Notes under the pieces: model-generated | What the model saw: only the letters and a program-made list of their open reading frames with translations | What the model was told of the DNA's origin: nothing | The model's database searches: none | Position numbers and translations under genes: made by a program | From: Pseudomonadota bacterium | GTDB taxonomy: Bacteria; Pseudomonadota; Gammaproteobacteria; Xanthomonadales; Xanthomonadaceae | Assembly: GCA_030528565.1 (NCBI GenBank) | Contig: JAUMYP010000002.1 | Span: 1-56,853 of the forward strand | Direction: 5' to 3' | DNA length: 56,853 nt | Shown: positions 8,145-16,712 of the stretch, one piece after another | Layout: each line of letters begins with the position of its first letter | Position numbering within the stretch: the first letter of the stretch is position 1

Positions 8145-9125
8145 TTAACCTGCCGCAAACCCGGCCTGGCGGCCAAGCGCCTGTTCAATCAGTGTCCAGC
8201 CAGCATCGGGATGATGCGCGCCTTCGCTCAGCAACTGGCGGAACAGCCGCCCGCCCGGCTCGCCATGAAACAGTCCCAGCAAGTGCCGGGTGATGTGCTT
8301 GAGCGCCACGCCATGCTGCAACTGGCGCTCAATATACGGGCGCAAACGCCGCAGCAATTCGGCGCGCGCCACCGGCTGCGTGCCGCGCCAGTGTGACTCA
8401 ATCTGGTGCAGCAAATATGGCGTGTGATAGGCAGCGCGCCCCAGCATCACGCCATCCACCCGGCCGCGTTGCGCCTCGATGGTGGCCATATCGGCAAGGC
8501 CGCCATTAAGCTCGATACATAACTCCGGGCGTTCCTGCTTCAGCCGCCACGCCCAGTCATAGCGTAGCGGCGGCACTTCGCGGTTTTCCTTGGGCGAAAG
8601 CCCCTTCAGCCAGGCATTGCGCGCATGCACCACAAAGTGCTGGCAACCCTTATCGGCCACCTGGTCGATAAAGGCGCGGAATTTTGAGTACTCGTGGTCC
8701 TCATCCACGCCCAGGCGGCACTTCACCGTCACCGGCACCTGGCCTGCCGCAGCGCGCATCGCCGCCACACAGTCGGCAACCAGACCCGGCTCACGCATCA
8801 GGCAGGCACCGAAACGTCCGGCCTGTACCCGGTCGGAAGGACAGCCGCAATTGAGGTTGATTTCGTCAAAGCCGTATTCGACCGCGATGCGTGTTGCCTC
8901 GGCCAGCAAGGCTGGGTCGCTGCCGCCCAGTTGCAGGGCAAGCGGATGCTCGCTTTCGTCCTTGGCCAGCAAGTTTGCGCGCTCGCCATGAATCACCGCA
9001 TTGGCATGCACCATTTCGGTATACAGGCGCGCAGAAGGCGCCAGGATGCGATGAAAAACCCGGCAATGGCTATCGGTCCAGTCCATCATTGGCGCGACCG
9101 AGAGCTGCAATGTGGACAGCGTCAT
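8145..9125 (-). CDS. dusA: tRNA-dihydrouridine synthase A (DUS20/20a)
   Basis: 326-aa DusA that reduces U20/U20a of tRNA. Visible: SVAPMMDWTDSHCRVFHR at the N-terminus, NLNCGCPSDRVQAGRFGACLM with the catalytic Cys, FVVHARNAWLKGLSPKENREVPPL and the C-terminal helical domain. The start ATG at 9125 (M-T-L-S-T) is chosen because a frame extending to 9152 would run into the terminator hairpin of tRNA-Asn and is not part of the family. It is a second Dus paralog in the window in addition to dusB. It is immediately downstream of tRNA-Asn and may be expressed from its own promoter or by read-through. Confidence 0.95.
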   Translation of the reverse strand: MTLSTLQLSVAPMMDWTDSHCRVFHRILAPSARLYTEMVHANAVIHGERANLLAKDESEHPLALQLGGSDPALLAEATRIAVEYGFDEINLNCGCPSDRVQAGRFGACLMREPGLVADCVAAMRAAAGQVPVTVKCRLGVDEDHEYSKFRAFIDQVADKGCQHFVVHARNAWLKGLSPKENREVPPLRYDWAWRLKQERPELCIELNGGLADMATIEAQRGRVDGVMLGRAAYHTPYLLHQIESHWRGTQPVARAELLRRLRPYIERQLQHGVALKHITRHLLGLFHGEPGGRLFRQLLSEGAHHPDAGWTLIEQALGRQAGFAAG

Positions 9126-9143
9126 GGGCTTTCTCCGGCACAT

Positions 9144-9180
9144 AAAAACCAAGGCCGCGACGATGCGCGGCCTTGGTTTT
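9144..9180 (-). terminator. rho-independent terminator after tRNA-Asn
   Basis: Perfect 13-bp stem AACCAAGGCCGCG (9147-9159) / CGCGGCCTTGGTT (9166-9178) with a 6-nt loop, followed on the minus strand by a T-run (reverse of 9144-9148). It lies 7 nt past the 3' end of tRNA-Asn and 19 nt before the dusA start. Confidence 0.88.
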
Positions 9181-9186
9181 GCGATA

Positions 9187-9263
9187 TGGCGCCCGAAGTT
9201 GGACTCGAACCAACGACCCCCTGATTAACAGTCAAGTGCTCTAACCGGCTGAGCTATTCGGGC
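9187..9263 (-). tRNA. tRNA-Asn (anticodon GTT)
   Basis: 77-nt cloverleaf on the minus strand with encoded CCA. Acceptor GCCCGAA pairs with TTCGGGC, D-arm GCTCAGCCGGTTAGAGC, anticodon loop CTGTTAA giving anticodon GTT, and T-arm GTTGGTTCGAGTCCAAC. A strong terminator follows, so it is a single-gene unit. Confidence 0.96.
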
Positions 9264-9312
9264 GAAGGAGGCGCATGTTAGACCCGTATTTTTGAAAGGT
9301 CAATAGCTTTCT

Positions 9313-9840
9313 TCATATCGGACAAGAATTTCCACTGCCGCGCCTGTCCACCCGGCTGCGTCCGGCATTGTTCACCACTAGCTGCGCCTGCAACTGTCCA
9401 TCGGTACAGATATTGACGGTGAGATTGCTGCCATGGCTCGCGCCGGTTGGCAGATAGCGCAGCCTTGGCCGTCCGCGGGTACTGCGGATGACCAGGTTGT
9501 CGCTGCCGGGCTGCCGCATGGCGATAATTTCGCCCTCATGCCCGGGATGGTTATTGCCGTCTGTATCGACAAATACCATCCACCCCAGGCTCCAGTCCCC
9601 ATCATCCGCGCAGCGTCCGCCACTTGCCGGGCACACCACCACGGTACGGCTGCGGGCAACTGCCGTCATTCTTGCCAATGCAAAGTCGGTGCTCAGCGCA
9701 TGGACACTGCTACGAACCCGCTGGGCGTTGATGAGCGCCCTCATGCCGGGCATCGCCGCGCCCATGATGATGCCCAGCAATACCAGCACCGTCACCATCT
9801 CAATCAGGGTCATGCCGGTTTGAGGATATTTGTGTGTCAT
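9313..9840 (-). CDS. orphan type IV pseudopilin (FimT/GspH-like)
   Basis: 175-aa minor pilin or pseudopilin. The prepilin site is G-M-T-L-I-E (G9, cleavage before M10, Glu at mature position 5 = residue 14), followed by the hydrophobic helix MVTVLVLLGIIMGAAMPGM. The C-terminal part fits the GspH/FimT fold, with four cysteines that could form two disulphides (VVCPASGGRCADD and a pair near the C-terminus). It is processed by PilD and would be incorporated into a type IV pilus or related filament. No pil/gsp gene adjoins it; it sits alone between tRNA-Asn and uvrB. Confidence 0.85.
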   Translation of the reverse strand: MTHKYPQTGMTLIEMVTVLVLLGIIMGAAMPGMRALINAQRVRSSVHALSTDFALARMTAVARSRTVVVCPASGGRCADDGDWSLGWMVFVDTDGNNHPGHEGEIIAMRQPGSDNLVIRSTRGRPRLRYLPTGASHGSNLTVNICTDGQLQAQLVVNNAGRSRVDRRGSGNSCPI

Positions 9841-9974
9841 GACTCATCTCCCTGTGGCGTAAGTGCAGCATCACCGCAGCGCGGCCATGCCGCTATCGGC
9901 AAGCTGCAAAACCGCCATTAAGAAAAGTCCGCAAGCACTGTCCGCAAACCCGCGCTGCTCCGTATCATTGGCTG

Positions 9975-11999
9975 ATGCATGATTACGACCAAGATGCCGG
10001 TTTCAGGCTGATTTCCCCCTACGCACCTGCCGGCGACCAGCCACAGGCGATTGAAAAGCTGGTGGCCGGCTTCCAGTCCGGCATTGCCCGGCAGACCCTG
10101 CTGGGCGTCACCGGCTCGGGCAAGACCTATACCATCGCCAATGTCATCCAGAAGGTGCAACGCCCGACCCTGGTGATGGCGCACAACAAGACGCTGGCAG
10201 CGCAGCTCTATGGCGAGTTCAAGAATTTCTTTCCGCACAACGCGGTGGAGTATTTCGTCAGCTATTACGACTATTACCAGCCCGAGGCCTATGTGCCTTC
10301 GTCTGACACCTATATCGAGAAGGACAGCGCCACCAACGAGCATATCGAGCAGATGCGGCTGGCCGCCACCAAGGCGCTGCTCTCGCGCCGCGATGCGATT
10401 ATCGTCGGCACAGTATCGGCCATCTATGGCCTGGGCGACCCGGAGGACTACCTGAAATTGCGGCTGATTCTGGCGCGCGGCGAGCGCATCGGCCAGCGCG
10501 ATTTGATTCGCCAGCTCACCGAGCTGCAATACATCCGCAACGATACCGAGCTGCGCCGCGGCACTTACCGGGTACGTGGCGAAATCATCGACGTGCATCC
10601 GGCCGAATCGGAAATGGAGGCGCTGCGCATCGAGCTGTTTGATGGCGAAATTGAGCAACTGGCACTGTTTGACCCACTCACCGGCGCCATCATCAAGCGC
10701 ATCCCGCGCTACACCGTCTATCCCAAAACCCATTACGCCAGCACCCGCGAAAGCGTGCTGAACGCGATTGACACCATCAAGCTGGAGCTGGCCGAACGGC
10801 TGGAGTCGCTATATGCGCAAAACAAGCTGCTGGAAGCACAGCGCCTGCAACAGCGCACCCAGTACGACCTGGAAATGATGGCGGAAGTGGGCTTTTGCAC
10901 CGGCATCGAGAACTACTCGCGGCATCTCACCCGGCGCACACCGGGCGAGCCGCCCCCGACGCTGTTTGATTATCTGCCACCCGATGCCCTGCTGGTGGTG
11001 GACGAATCGCATGTCACCGTGCCGCAGATTGGCGCCATGTACCGGGGTGACCGTGCGCGCAAGGAAACGCTGGTGAACTTCGGCTTCCGCCTGCCCTCGG
11101 CGCTGGACAACCGCCCGCTGCAATTTGAGGAATGGGAAGCGCGCTCGCCACGCACCATTTTTGTCTCGGCCACCCCCGGCAAATACGAGCTGGAAAAATC
11201 GCAGGGCGACGTGGTGGAGCTGGTGGTGCGCCCCACCGGTCTGGTTGACCCGCCGGTGGAAATCCGCCCGGTTGCCACCCAAGTGGACGATTTGCTCTCG
11301 GAAATCCATGAACGGGTGGCGATGGGCGACCGCGTGCTGGTAACCACGCTCACCAAGCGCATGGCCGAGAACCTCACCGAATATCTCGACGAGCATGATG
11401 TGCGGGTGCGCTATCTGCACTCGGACATCGACACCGTGGAGCGGGTGGAAATCATCCGCGACCTGCGCTTGGGCGCATTCGACGTGCTGGTCGGCATCAA
11501 TCTGCTGCGCGAGGGGCTGGACATGCCGGAAGTCTCGCTGGTGGCGATTCTTGATGCCGACAAGGAAGGCTTCCTGCGCAGCACCGGCTCGCTGATTCAG
11601 ACCATTGGCCGCGCCGCCCGCAATGTACGCGGCAAGGCCATCCTGTATGCCGACCGCATCACCCGTTCGATGCAGGCGGCACTGGATGAAACCAACCGGC
11701 GTCGCGAAAAACAGCTCGAACACAATGCCCGCCACGGCATCACCCCGCAGTCAGTGGTGCGCGCCATCGACGACATCATGGAAGGCGCACGCGAAGAAAG
11801 CAGCGAAACCCGCAAGGGCAAGGGGCGCGGCAAGGCAGGCGACAGCGTTGCCGACATCAGCCGCCTGTCACCGGCCGAACTTGGCAAGCATATCGAGGCC
11901 ATGGAAGCAAAGATGTACCAGCACGCCCGCGACCTGGAATTTGAAGAAGCGGCCAGGCTGCGTGATGAAGTGCAAAAACTGCGCGAACGGATGCGTTAG
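9975..11999 (+). CDS. uvrB: excinuclease ABC subunit B
   Basis: 674-aa damage-verification helicase of nucleotide excision repair; acts with UvrA, UvrC and UvrD. Walker A is [15 protein letters not shown], the beta-hairpin region is [16 protein letters not shown], Walker B is LLVVDESHV, helicase motifs V/VI are [15 protein letters not shown] and [10 protein letters not shown], and the C-terminal UVR domain ([20 protein letters not shown]) binds UvrC. Length and all motifs are canonical. A start two codons further upstream is not supported; ATG 9975 gives M-H-D-Y-D. I looked for a LexA palindrome in 9841-9974 and could not recognise one. Confidence 0.98.
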   Translation: MHDYDQDAGFRLISPYAPAGDQPQAIEKLVAGFQSGIARQTLLGVTGSGKTYTIANVIQKVQRPTLVMAHNKTLAAQLYGEFKNFFPHNAVEYFVSYYDYYQPEAYVPSSDTYIEKDSATNEHIEQMRLAATKALLSRRDAIIVGTVSAIYGLGDPEDYLKLRLILARGERIGQRDLIRQLTELQYIRNDTELRRGTYRVRGEIIDVHPAESEMEALRIELFDGEIEQLALFDPLTGAIIKRIPRYTVYPKTHYASTRESVLNAIDTIKLELAERLESLYAQNKLLEAQRLQQRTQYDLEMMAEVGFCTGIENYSRHLTRRTPGEPPPTLFDYLPPDALLVVDESHVTVPQIGAMYRGDRARKETLVNFGFRLPSALDNRPLQFEEWEARSPRTIFVSATPGKYELEKSQGDVVELVVRPTGLVDPPVEIRPVATQVDDLLSEIHERVAMGDRVLVTTLTKRMAENLTEYLDEHDVRVRYLHSDIDTVERVEIIRDLRLGAFDVLVGINLLREGLDMPEVSLVAILDADKEGFLRSTGSLIQTIGRAARNVRGKAILYADRITRSMQAALDETNRRREKQLEHNARHGITPQSVVRAIDDIMEGAREESSETRKGKGRGKAGDSVADISRLSPAELGKHIEAMEAKMYQHARDLEFEEAARLRDEVQKLRERMR

Positions 12000-12011
12000 A
12001 GCCAGGTCACA

Positions 12012-12476
12012 CTAGCGTTCACGCAATACGAACGAGCCAATCGATACGCCCAAATCCCAGCCGGTGCCTTTCCCTGTTAGCGCCAGCGATATGGTGCCCT
12101 TGGTGACCACTTGTGCTCGGGCTGAACGCACTGCCCCCGCGTGTACCTCGGCTGCCGCATAGCGCCCCAAAACATCACGGATTCGATAAATGCCATAAAA
12201 CTCGCCACGACCTTCATGGATGCGCGATTTTCCGAATGTAATACCGCCGCCACGCGAAACAATCGCCACTTTCAGTCGGCTGCCATCATTACATCGTACC
12301 GTGCCTTGTCCTTCGGCGGTCTTGTAAAACAACGACCATCCCTCCAGGCGATATTCAAGCCAGCACTCCAGCACGCTGCCGTCTTCTGCTCGGGTATTGA
12401 ATGGGAACAGGGCCACGCATCCCAGCAGCAGCAAACAGGTCAGGCGTAAAATCCTGCAATAAGCAAAAGCTGACAT
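12012..12476 (-). CDS. exported protein of unknown function
   Basis: 154-aa protein with an N-terminal signal sequence (LRLTCLLLLGCVALFPFNTRA, cleavage likely after T-R-A). The mature part is small and beta-rich by eye (VLECWLEYRLEGWSLFYKTAEGQGTV...GGGITFGKSRIHEGRG), with two cysteines that could pair. Its features (Gly-rich repeats, 'ITFGKS', 'GYI/IGSFVL') resemble small periplasmic proteins annotated as hypothetical in Xanthomonads, but I do not recognise a named family. It is convergent with uvrB, 12 bp apart. Confidence 0.7.
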   Translation of the reverse strand: MSAFAYCRILRLTCLLLLGCVALFPFNTRAEDGSVLECWLEYRLEGWSLFYKTAEGQGTVRCNDGSRLKVAIVSRGGGITFGKSRIHEGRGEFYGIYRIRDVLGRYAAAEVHAGAVRSARAQVVTKGTISLALTGKGTGWDLGVSIGSFVLRER

Positions 12477-12582
12477 GTCGCTCCAAGCGCGGCTATAAGG
12501 ACAAGAAAAAAGTCTTCATCAGGCAACCCGGCAGCTTGCACATGTCCCCTGACAGGCTTCCATCACCGATTCTGGTACCCAA

Positions 12583-12984
12583 TCAAAGCTCACCGCGCAC
12601 ATAGCGGCGTGCGTAGTCGTCATAGACCCGATAATTGCCACGGCGGTCATAACGCGGGTCGTAATACTCAACCCGGCAAATGCCACGGCTATCACAGCGG
12701 GTATAGCGGTCATAGCCTGGACGATAATAGCCACGATCACGGCCTATCACGCGGTAGTACAGTGCCTGACCAGCGGGGTCGCGCTCAATACGCAGGCGCT
12801 CAGGGTGACCTGCATCGCTGTAGCGGTAATAAGGCTGGCCGCCGCGCATCACCACCTCAGCCGCATCCACGTACTCACGCACATCTTCATCCTGTGCCTG
12901 CTGTGCCGATGCCGTTTGCGGCACGGTAAAGACAGCAGCAATAACCAGCACAATGGCTGCAATCCAGCGATTCCCCATATTCAT
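12583..12984 (-). CDS. secreted Tyr/Arg-rich protein
   Basis: 133-aa exported protein. The start at 12984 (M-N-M-G-N-R-W) is fixed by a strong AGGAGAG 6 nt upstream. The signal peptide ends T-A-S-A-Q; a longer upstream frame overlaps the HAD gene and is rejected. After a short acidic stretch the mature protein becomes very rich in Tyr, Arg, Asp and Gly (RDRGYYRPGYDRYTRC ... YYDPRYDRRGNYRVYDD), a low-complexity composition seen in cell-envelope or intrinsically disordered proteins. One Cys pair (C-D-S-R-G-I-C) could form a disulphide. Function unknown. Confidence 0.75.
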   Translation of the reverse strand: MNMGNRWIAAIVLVIAAVFTVPQTASAQQAQDEDVREYVDAAEVVMRGGQPYYRYSDAGHPERLRIERDPAGQALYYRVIGRDRGYYRPGYDRYTRCDSRGICRVEYYDPRYDRRGNYRVYDDYARRYVRGEL

Positions 12985-13057
12985 CAAATTCTCTCCTGAT
13001 TTGTGACCGGCCACCCACTGCGGTCTGGCTGATACATTGCCACTATTGGCATGAATG

Positions 13058-13837
13058 TTAGCCGACCAGTGCCGCAATCGCCCCCGGAATTTCCGATGCC
13101 TGCCGTAACACCCGCAGGCGCGGATGCTCCGGGTCAACCTCGGCCTCCTGCTCGTGCAGCCACGTCAGGTGATAGGGGATATGCAGCCCCCAGGCGCCTA
13201 GTTCCAGCAAGGGCGCAATATCCGAGCGCAAGGAATTGCCGACCATGACAAATTCTTCCGGACGCACGCCAAATTCATTCAGCAACCGGCGGTAGGTGGG
13301 CAGGTCTTTTTCACTGACGATTTCAATACGCCCGAACCAGCGCGCAAGCCCGGATTCACGCACTTTGGCTTCCTGATGGAACAAGTCACCCTTGGTAATC
13401 AGCACAATCTGGTGCTGCGCCGCCACCGCTGCCACCGCCTCGGCCACGCCCGGCAAAAGTTCCACCGGATGTTGCAGCAGCCCCTTGCACAGCGCAACGA
13501 TGCGATGAATATCCTGCGCACTGATTTTGCCCTGGGTGATATCAATAGCGGCCTCAATCATCGAAAGCGCCATGCCTTTGGCGCCATAGCCAAACAAGGC
13601 CAGATTGCGCTTTTCTACCGCATACAGGCGCGCGCCCATATCTTCAAGGCTCACATAATGCGCAACGATGGCACGAAACTCGGCCTCTGCCGCACGGTAA
13701 TAATCTTCGCTTTTCCAGAGTGTGTCGTCGGCATCGAAGCCGACCATCCGTATACCACATCTCAGCCTATTCCCAACAAACGGGTACTTGCCGTTCACAT
13801 CAAGGCACCATGCCATGCACAATCTTCTGAAAGCCAC
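13058..13837 (-). CDS. HAD-superfamily hydrolase, start uncertain
   Basis: HAD phosphatase: motif I GFDADDTLW, motif II IVLITKGD, the conserved Lys in SEKDLPTYRRLL and motif III FVMVGNSLRSDIAP. Motif I normally lies within about 10 residues of the N-terminus, which favours the ATG at 13747 (230 aa). However, the only good ribosome-binding site (GGGGAGGT) precedes a GTG at 13837 that would add 30 unusual residues; it equally serves an ATG at 13839 in another frame that encodes a 14-residue peptide. The 5' end coincides with the boundary of the accessory island, so the native start may have been altered by the insertion. The substrate is not predictable. Confidence 0.85.
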   Translation of the reverse strand: MAFRRLCMAWCLDVNGKYPFVGNRLRCGIRMVGFDADDTLWKSEDYYRAAEAEFRAIVAHYVSLEDMGARLYAVEKRNLALFGYGAKGMALSMIEAAIDITQGKISAQDIHRIVALCKGLLQHPVELLPGVAEAVAAVAAQHQIVLITKGDLFHQEAKVRESGLARWFGRIEIVSEKDLPTYRRLLNEFGVRPEEFVMVGNSLRSDIAPLLELGAWGLHIPYHLTWLHEQEAEVDPEHPRLRVLRQASEIPGAIAALVG

Positions 13838-13868
13838 ATTTTACCTCCCCAGTTACCCTAGCAAGTTC

Positions 13869-15386
13869 TCACCGCAGAATCTTGACAAACCCAGGCGGCA
13901 AGTGCTTGAGCAGCCCTACATCCTGAAGCCGCTGGCGAATCTTCGGATTCCTCTGCAACAGCTCAAATAGCTGCTGTTTACACTCTTCGGAAGCCTTTGA
14001 AAAAGCACCTATATTTCGCGCAAAGCGCAAATAGTTGAGCAAGCACAACCCCAGTGCCCACTGGTTTCCAGTATTTCGCACCCGCTCAATACCACGACGA
14101 TAAAACGACTCACACATTGGCGCGAGGTTGGCAACAACCAGTCGTGCCATCAACCTGCCATCTTTCTCACCTTCCTTGCTAATACCTGCAACATTGTCTA
14201 ACCAAAATTGGCCAAGATAGGCAAAGTCATTCCCCGATACACTGACATCCAGCTCTTCACCATAGTCACTGGCAAGCGCATGCCACTGCATGACTTGCCG
14301 CACACTAACTATATTCAACTCCAGCAGCAGGTGCAGACACCAGGCCAGGCGGCGCACAAGCCCCTGAATACGCTGCGGATTCCAGCGCAACAAAGCGCCA
14401 AATAATGCGGCTTCAAAATGTGATAACAACTTGTCGAGCAGATTTCTGTCAAAAGAAACGCCTTCAAACACAGCCTGGCGTGCATCCATCACTACCTGCA
14501 TAGCAGATACTTGATGCTGCTCGCACCAAGCCTCCAAATCCACTCCCCCCCTTCTCAACAAAGGCTCAATACTCGCAGCCATTATCTTGCTGCCATTTTC
14601 CTCTTCCATCCGTGACAACAAAACACCAATAGCTGGCAACAAACCTGGAACATATTCTGCGTCGGCAGATACGGAAATCCCACGTAATATTTGCCAAGCC
14701 ACCTTGCTGTTACCAAGCTCCTGTTGCAAACGAGCACTCTTAAGCGCCAACAACCAACGCATCTGCCGACTTGGCAAAAACATCGATGTTCGCTGCTCAC
14801 TTAGATGTGCAAGAGCACTCTCGTAATAGCCGGAAAAAGCAAAGACATCAGCTTTTAACAAAGCCTCCAGAAGCGCCAGCAATTCATCCAAGCGAGCAGC
14901 ACCCCGGCCAGCGGCAAGCAAAGGAATTTCCCCAAAACAAAAACTTATCTCCCCAACGGGGGGGGGGGACTCTACCATAAAAATAACATCAAATCCATGC
15001 CTTAATTGCCATGGCCCCACTGTCATCTTTCGCGGCTCACTCACAATAGTGATGGCTCGCTCCAATATGTCCAACACATTTTTCACATCCTGGACGATTC
15101 GGCCCGCACGCACTCGACACAAAGCTGTCTGTCCTTGGGAAGATCCATTTCCCTTGTGCCCACAATTTTCCAACATGGCATAGGTCACTCCCTCATTCCG
15201 GCTTTTTGCCATGACCAAAAGCTTCAGAAAGGCTGCAGAGCGTTCCCTCCGAAACCGAATAACCCGACCACACGGTAAGCGCAGGCAGTTTTCTGGCACA
15301 TCTATCAAAACCCGCAAGATAGAATTGACTGAACCTTGACTTTCAGCTGAACAAGCTGTTCCGAGCACATCTTCAAACTTTTCCAT
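13869..15386 (-). CDS. putative winged-helix regulator with helical C-terminal domain
   Basis: 505-aa cytoplasmic protein without TM segments. Residues about 35-130 read like a winged-helix DNA-binding domain of the OmpR/SARP type (RLPCGRVIRFRRERSAAFL..., then a Gln/Cys/Arg-rich recognition-like helix LCRVRAGRIVQDVKNVLDIL and a wing ITIVSEPRKMTVGPWQL). The remaining 370 residues are almost entirely alpha-helical with TPR-like spacing. It is transcribed divergently from the island operon across a 111-bp gap holding a perfect palindrome, so it is inferred to be the local regulator. A run of 11 C (coding strand) at codons 140-143 and a G7 run near codon 280 make it slippage-prone. A ribosome-binding site GAGGGGG precedes the ATG. 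No named family recognised. Confidence 0.75.
   Translation of the reverse strand: MEKFEDVLGTACSAESQGSVNSILRVLIDVPENCLRLPCGRVIRFRRERSAAFLKLLVMAKSRNEGVTYAMLENCGHKGNGSSQGQTALCRVRAGRIVQDVKNVLDILERAITIVSEPRKMTVGPWQLRHGFDVIFMVESPPPVGEISFCFGEIPLLAAGRGAARLDELLALLEALLKADVFAFSGYYESALAHLSEQRTSMFLPSRQMRWLLALKSARLQQELGNSKVAWQILRGISVSADAEYVPGLLPAIGVLLSRMEEENGSKIMAASIEPLLRRGGVDLEAWCEQHQVSAMQVVMDARQAVFEGVSFDRNLLDKLLSHFEAALFGALLRWNPQRIQGLVRRLAWCLHLLLELNIVSVRQVMQWHALASDYGEELDVSVSGNDFAYLGQFWLDNVAGISKEGEKDGRLMARLVVANLAPMCESFYRRGIERVRNTGNQWALGLCLLNYLRFARNIGAFSKASEECKQQLFELLQRNPKIRQRLQDVGLLKHLPPGFVKILR
14958..14968. repeat. 11-bp homopolymer tract inside the regulator gene
   Basis: An uninterrupted run of 11 G on the plus strand (11 C in the sense of the regulator gene, coding S-P-P-P). 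One-base slippage would shift the frame just after the putative DNA-binding domain. The frame is intact at the length seen here. Confidence 0.9.
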
Positions 15387-15448
15387 ACCCCCTCGTATGC
15401 GAAAGCAATAGTGACCGAGAGAAATATCAACCAGAAGTCATCAATGAA

Positions 15449-15468
15449 CTTGTAACACCTGTTACAAG
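15449..15468. promoter_or_regulatory. perfect palindrome in divergent promoter region (putative operator)
   Basis: Inverted repeat CTTGTAACA (15449-15457), 2-nt spacer CC, TGTTACAAG (15460-15468), with no mismatch. It lies 63 bp from the start of the leftward regulator gene and 30 bp from the start of the rightward operon. The size and symmetry suit a dimeric regulator binding site, presumably for the divergently encoded protein (inference). TTGTAA and TTACAA within it could serve as -35 elements in either direction. Confidence 0.65.
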
Positions 15469-15497
15469 CACACCAATCATGAACAATTGCAAAATGC

Positions 15498-16670
15498 ATG
15501 GCAGACAGCCTGCTGTCAACATCTCCTTACACCAACTTGCCTGCCATGAAAGCCAACAATCAACCCTCTCCAATATTCCGGGCAACCGCCTACGCCATCT
15601 CCTTCATCATCTTCATTGTTGCCGCCTACAACACTGCCCGTGGAGTCGCGGCCATGGATCTACTCGACTCAGGCATGACAGGCGGCGTGATTTTTGCATG
15701 CGCACTTTTGGCCTTTACCAGCCTCAGCTTTATCGTCGCCATGGAGGCCAGCGGCTCACGCCGCGGCATCGCCTTCGGGCTTTTCATTTTGTTTGCCTGC
15801 CTTAACCTGATTTGCAACTTTAACGCACTCTGGCCTCCATACAGCGGCCGCACCACCCTGGTGCAGGAAGCTGAAGCACTGCATATCCGCCTGGATGAAT
15901 TCAAGGCACACGCCACTGCGCACCTGTATACCGAGCAAGAGCGCAGCTTAATTAACACTGTTATCAATAAAGCTGAAGCCATGGCTCAGCAAATACGGGA
16001 AAAGGGCTGGGGACCCGAGGCTGAAAAACAACGCCGGGAGCTTGAGCAATTGATTGGCGCCGAACTCCACGCCCTGCCATCGCTGTTAAACGCCCCTGAT
16101 CGAGAGCACCTGATTAAGAATGCCGAAGAATACAAAAACAATGTAATTTCACTGGCTTATGCTCGCCTGAATAAGCCAACCCAAGTTCAACAGAGCGGTA
16201 AAATCTTCGAAGTAGTCAATACACATCAGGAAAACCTGAAGGCCGTCGCTGATGAGTTGAAAACCAACTCTGGCGAACTCAGCCTTCAGGAAGGCAAGGA
16301 TGCCTCCAGCATCATTACCGCTGCCGTCTCCGACTACAACAGCCTGTGTGCCTCTACCAAGCAGATTCTGGGACAACCCGAGTTCCGCTGCGATGCCCAG
16401 CAAAGCACCAAAACTCGGCGACTGCCCGCAGAGGCCGAATACCATTCCATCGCCCAAGATTACGGCAGCCTGCAATTCACCATGGACTCGGCCGCCCAGG
16501 CCGCAGGCAAAAACAAATGGAACCTGTTCTTTGTCCTGCTCATTTGCCTGTTCATTGATGTCCTGATTCCCGTGGGTCTTTACCTCCTGGGCCGTAAGCG
16601 TGCCCCCGAGCCTGAAGCTCCTAAAGCCCGCATCAACAGCGGCCCTGCCCGCAGTATTGACGGCCTTTGA
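15498..16670 (+). CDS. four-TM membrane protein with large periplasmic loop (island gene 1)
   Basis: 390 aa. Three hydrophobic segments lie near the N-terminus (about 30-46, 62-82, 90-108) and one near the C-terminus (about 343-364). Between them is a 230-residue soluble, largely helical loop (TERSLINTV.., EKQRRELEQLIGAELHAL) that should be periplasmic if the N-terminus is inside. The C-terminal tail, after basic G-R-K-R, is short, Pro-rich and ends R-S-I-D-G-L; the same I-x-G-L ending occurs on three DUF805 proteins downstream. Two cysteines in the loop (near residues 279 and 297) may pair. It is the first gene of the operon; the start is uncertain, as ATG 15546 is an alternative and neither has a strong ribosome-binding site. 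No known family recognised. Confidence 0.75.
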   Translation: MADSLLSTSPYTNLPAMKANNQPSPIFRATAYAISFIIFIVAAYNTARGVAAMDLLDSGMTGGVIFACALLAFTSLSFIVAMEASGSRRGIAFGLFILFACLNLICNFNALWPPYSGRTTLVQEAEALHIRLDEFKAHATAHLYTEQERSLINTVINKAEAMAQQIREKGWGPEAEKQRRELEQLIGAELHALPSLLNAPDREHLIKNAEEYKNNVISLAYARLNKPTQVQQSGKIFEVVNTHQENLKAVADELKTNSGELSLQEGKDASSIITAAVSDYNSLCASTKQILGQPEFRCDAQQSTKTRRLPAEAEYHSIAQDYGSLQFTMDSAAQAAGKNKWNLFFVLLICLFIDVLIPVGLYLLGRKRAPEPEAPKARINSGPARSIDGL

Positions 16671-16712
16671 TGCAAAGGCAACCGAATTCGAACCCATTTC
16701 TCAGGAATTCTC

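Noticed and set aside
9841-9974. LexA box controlling uvrB
   Set aside because: I could not find a palindrome resembling a known LexA motif in the divergent gap.
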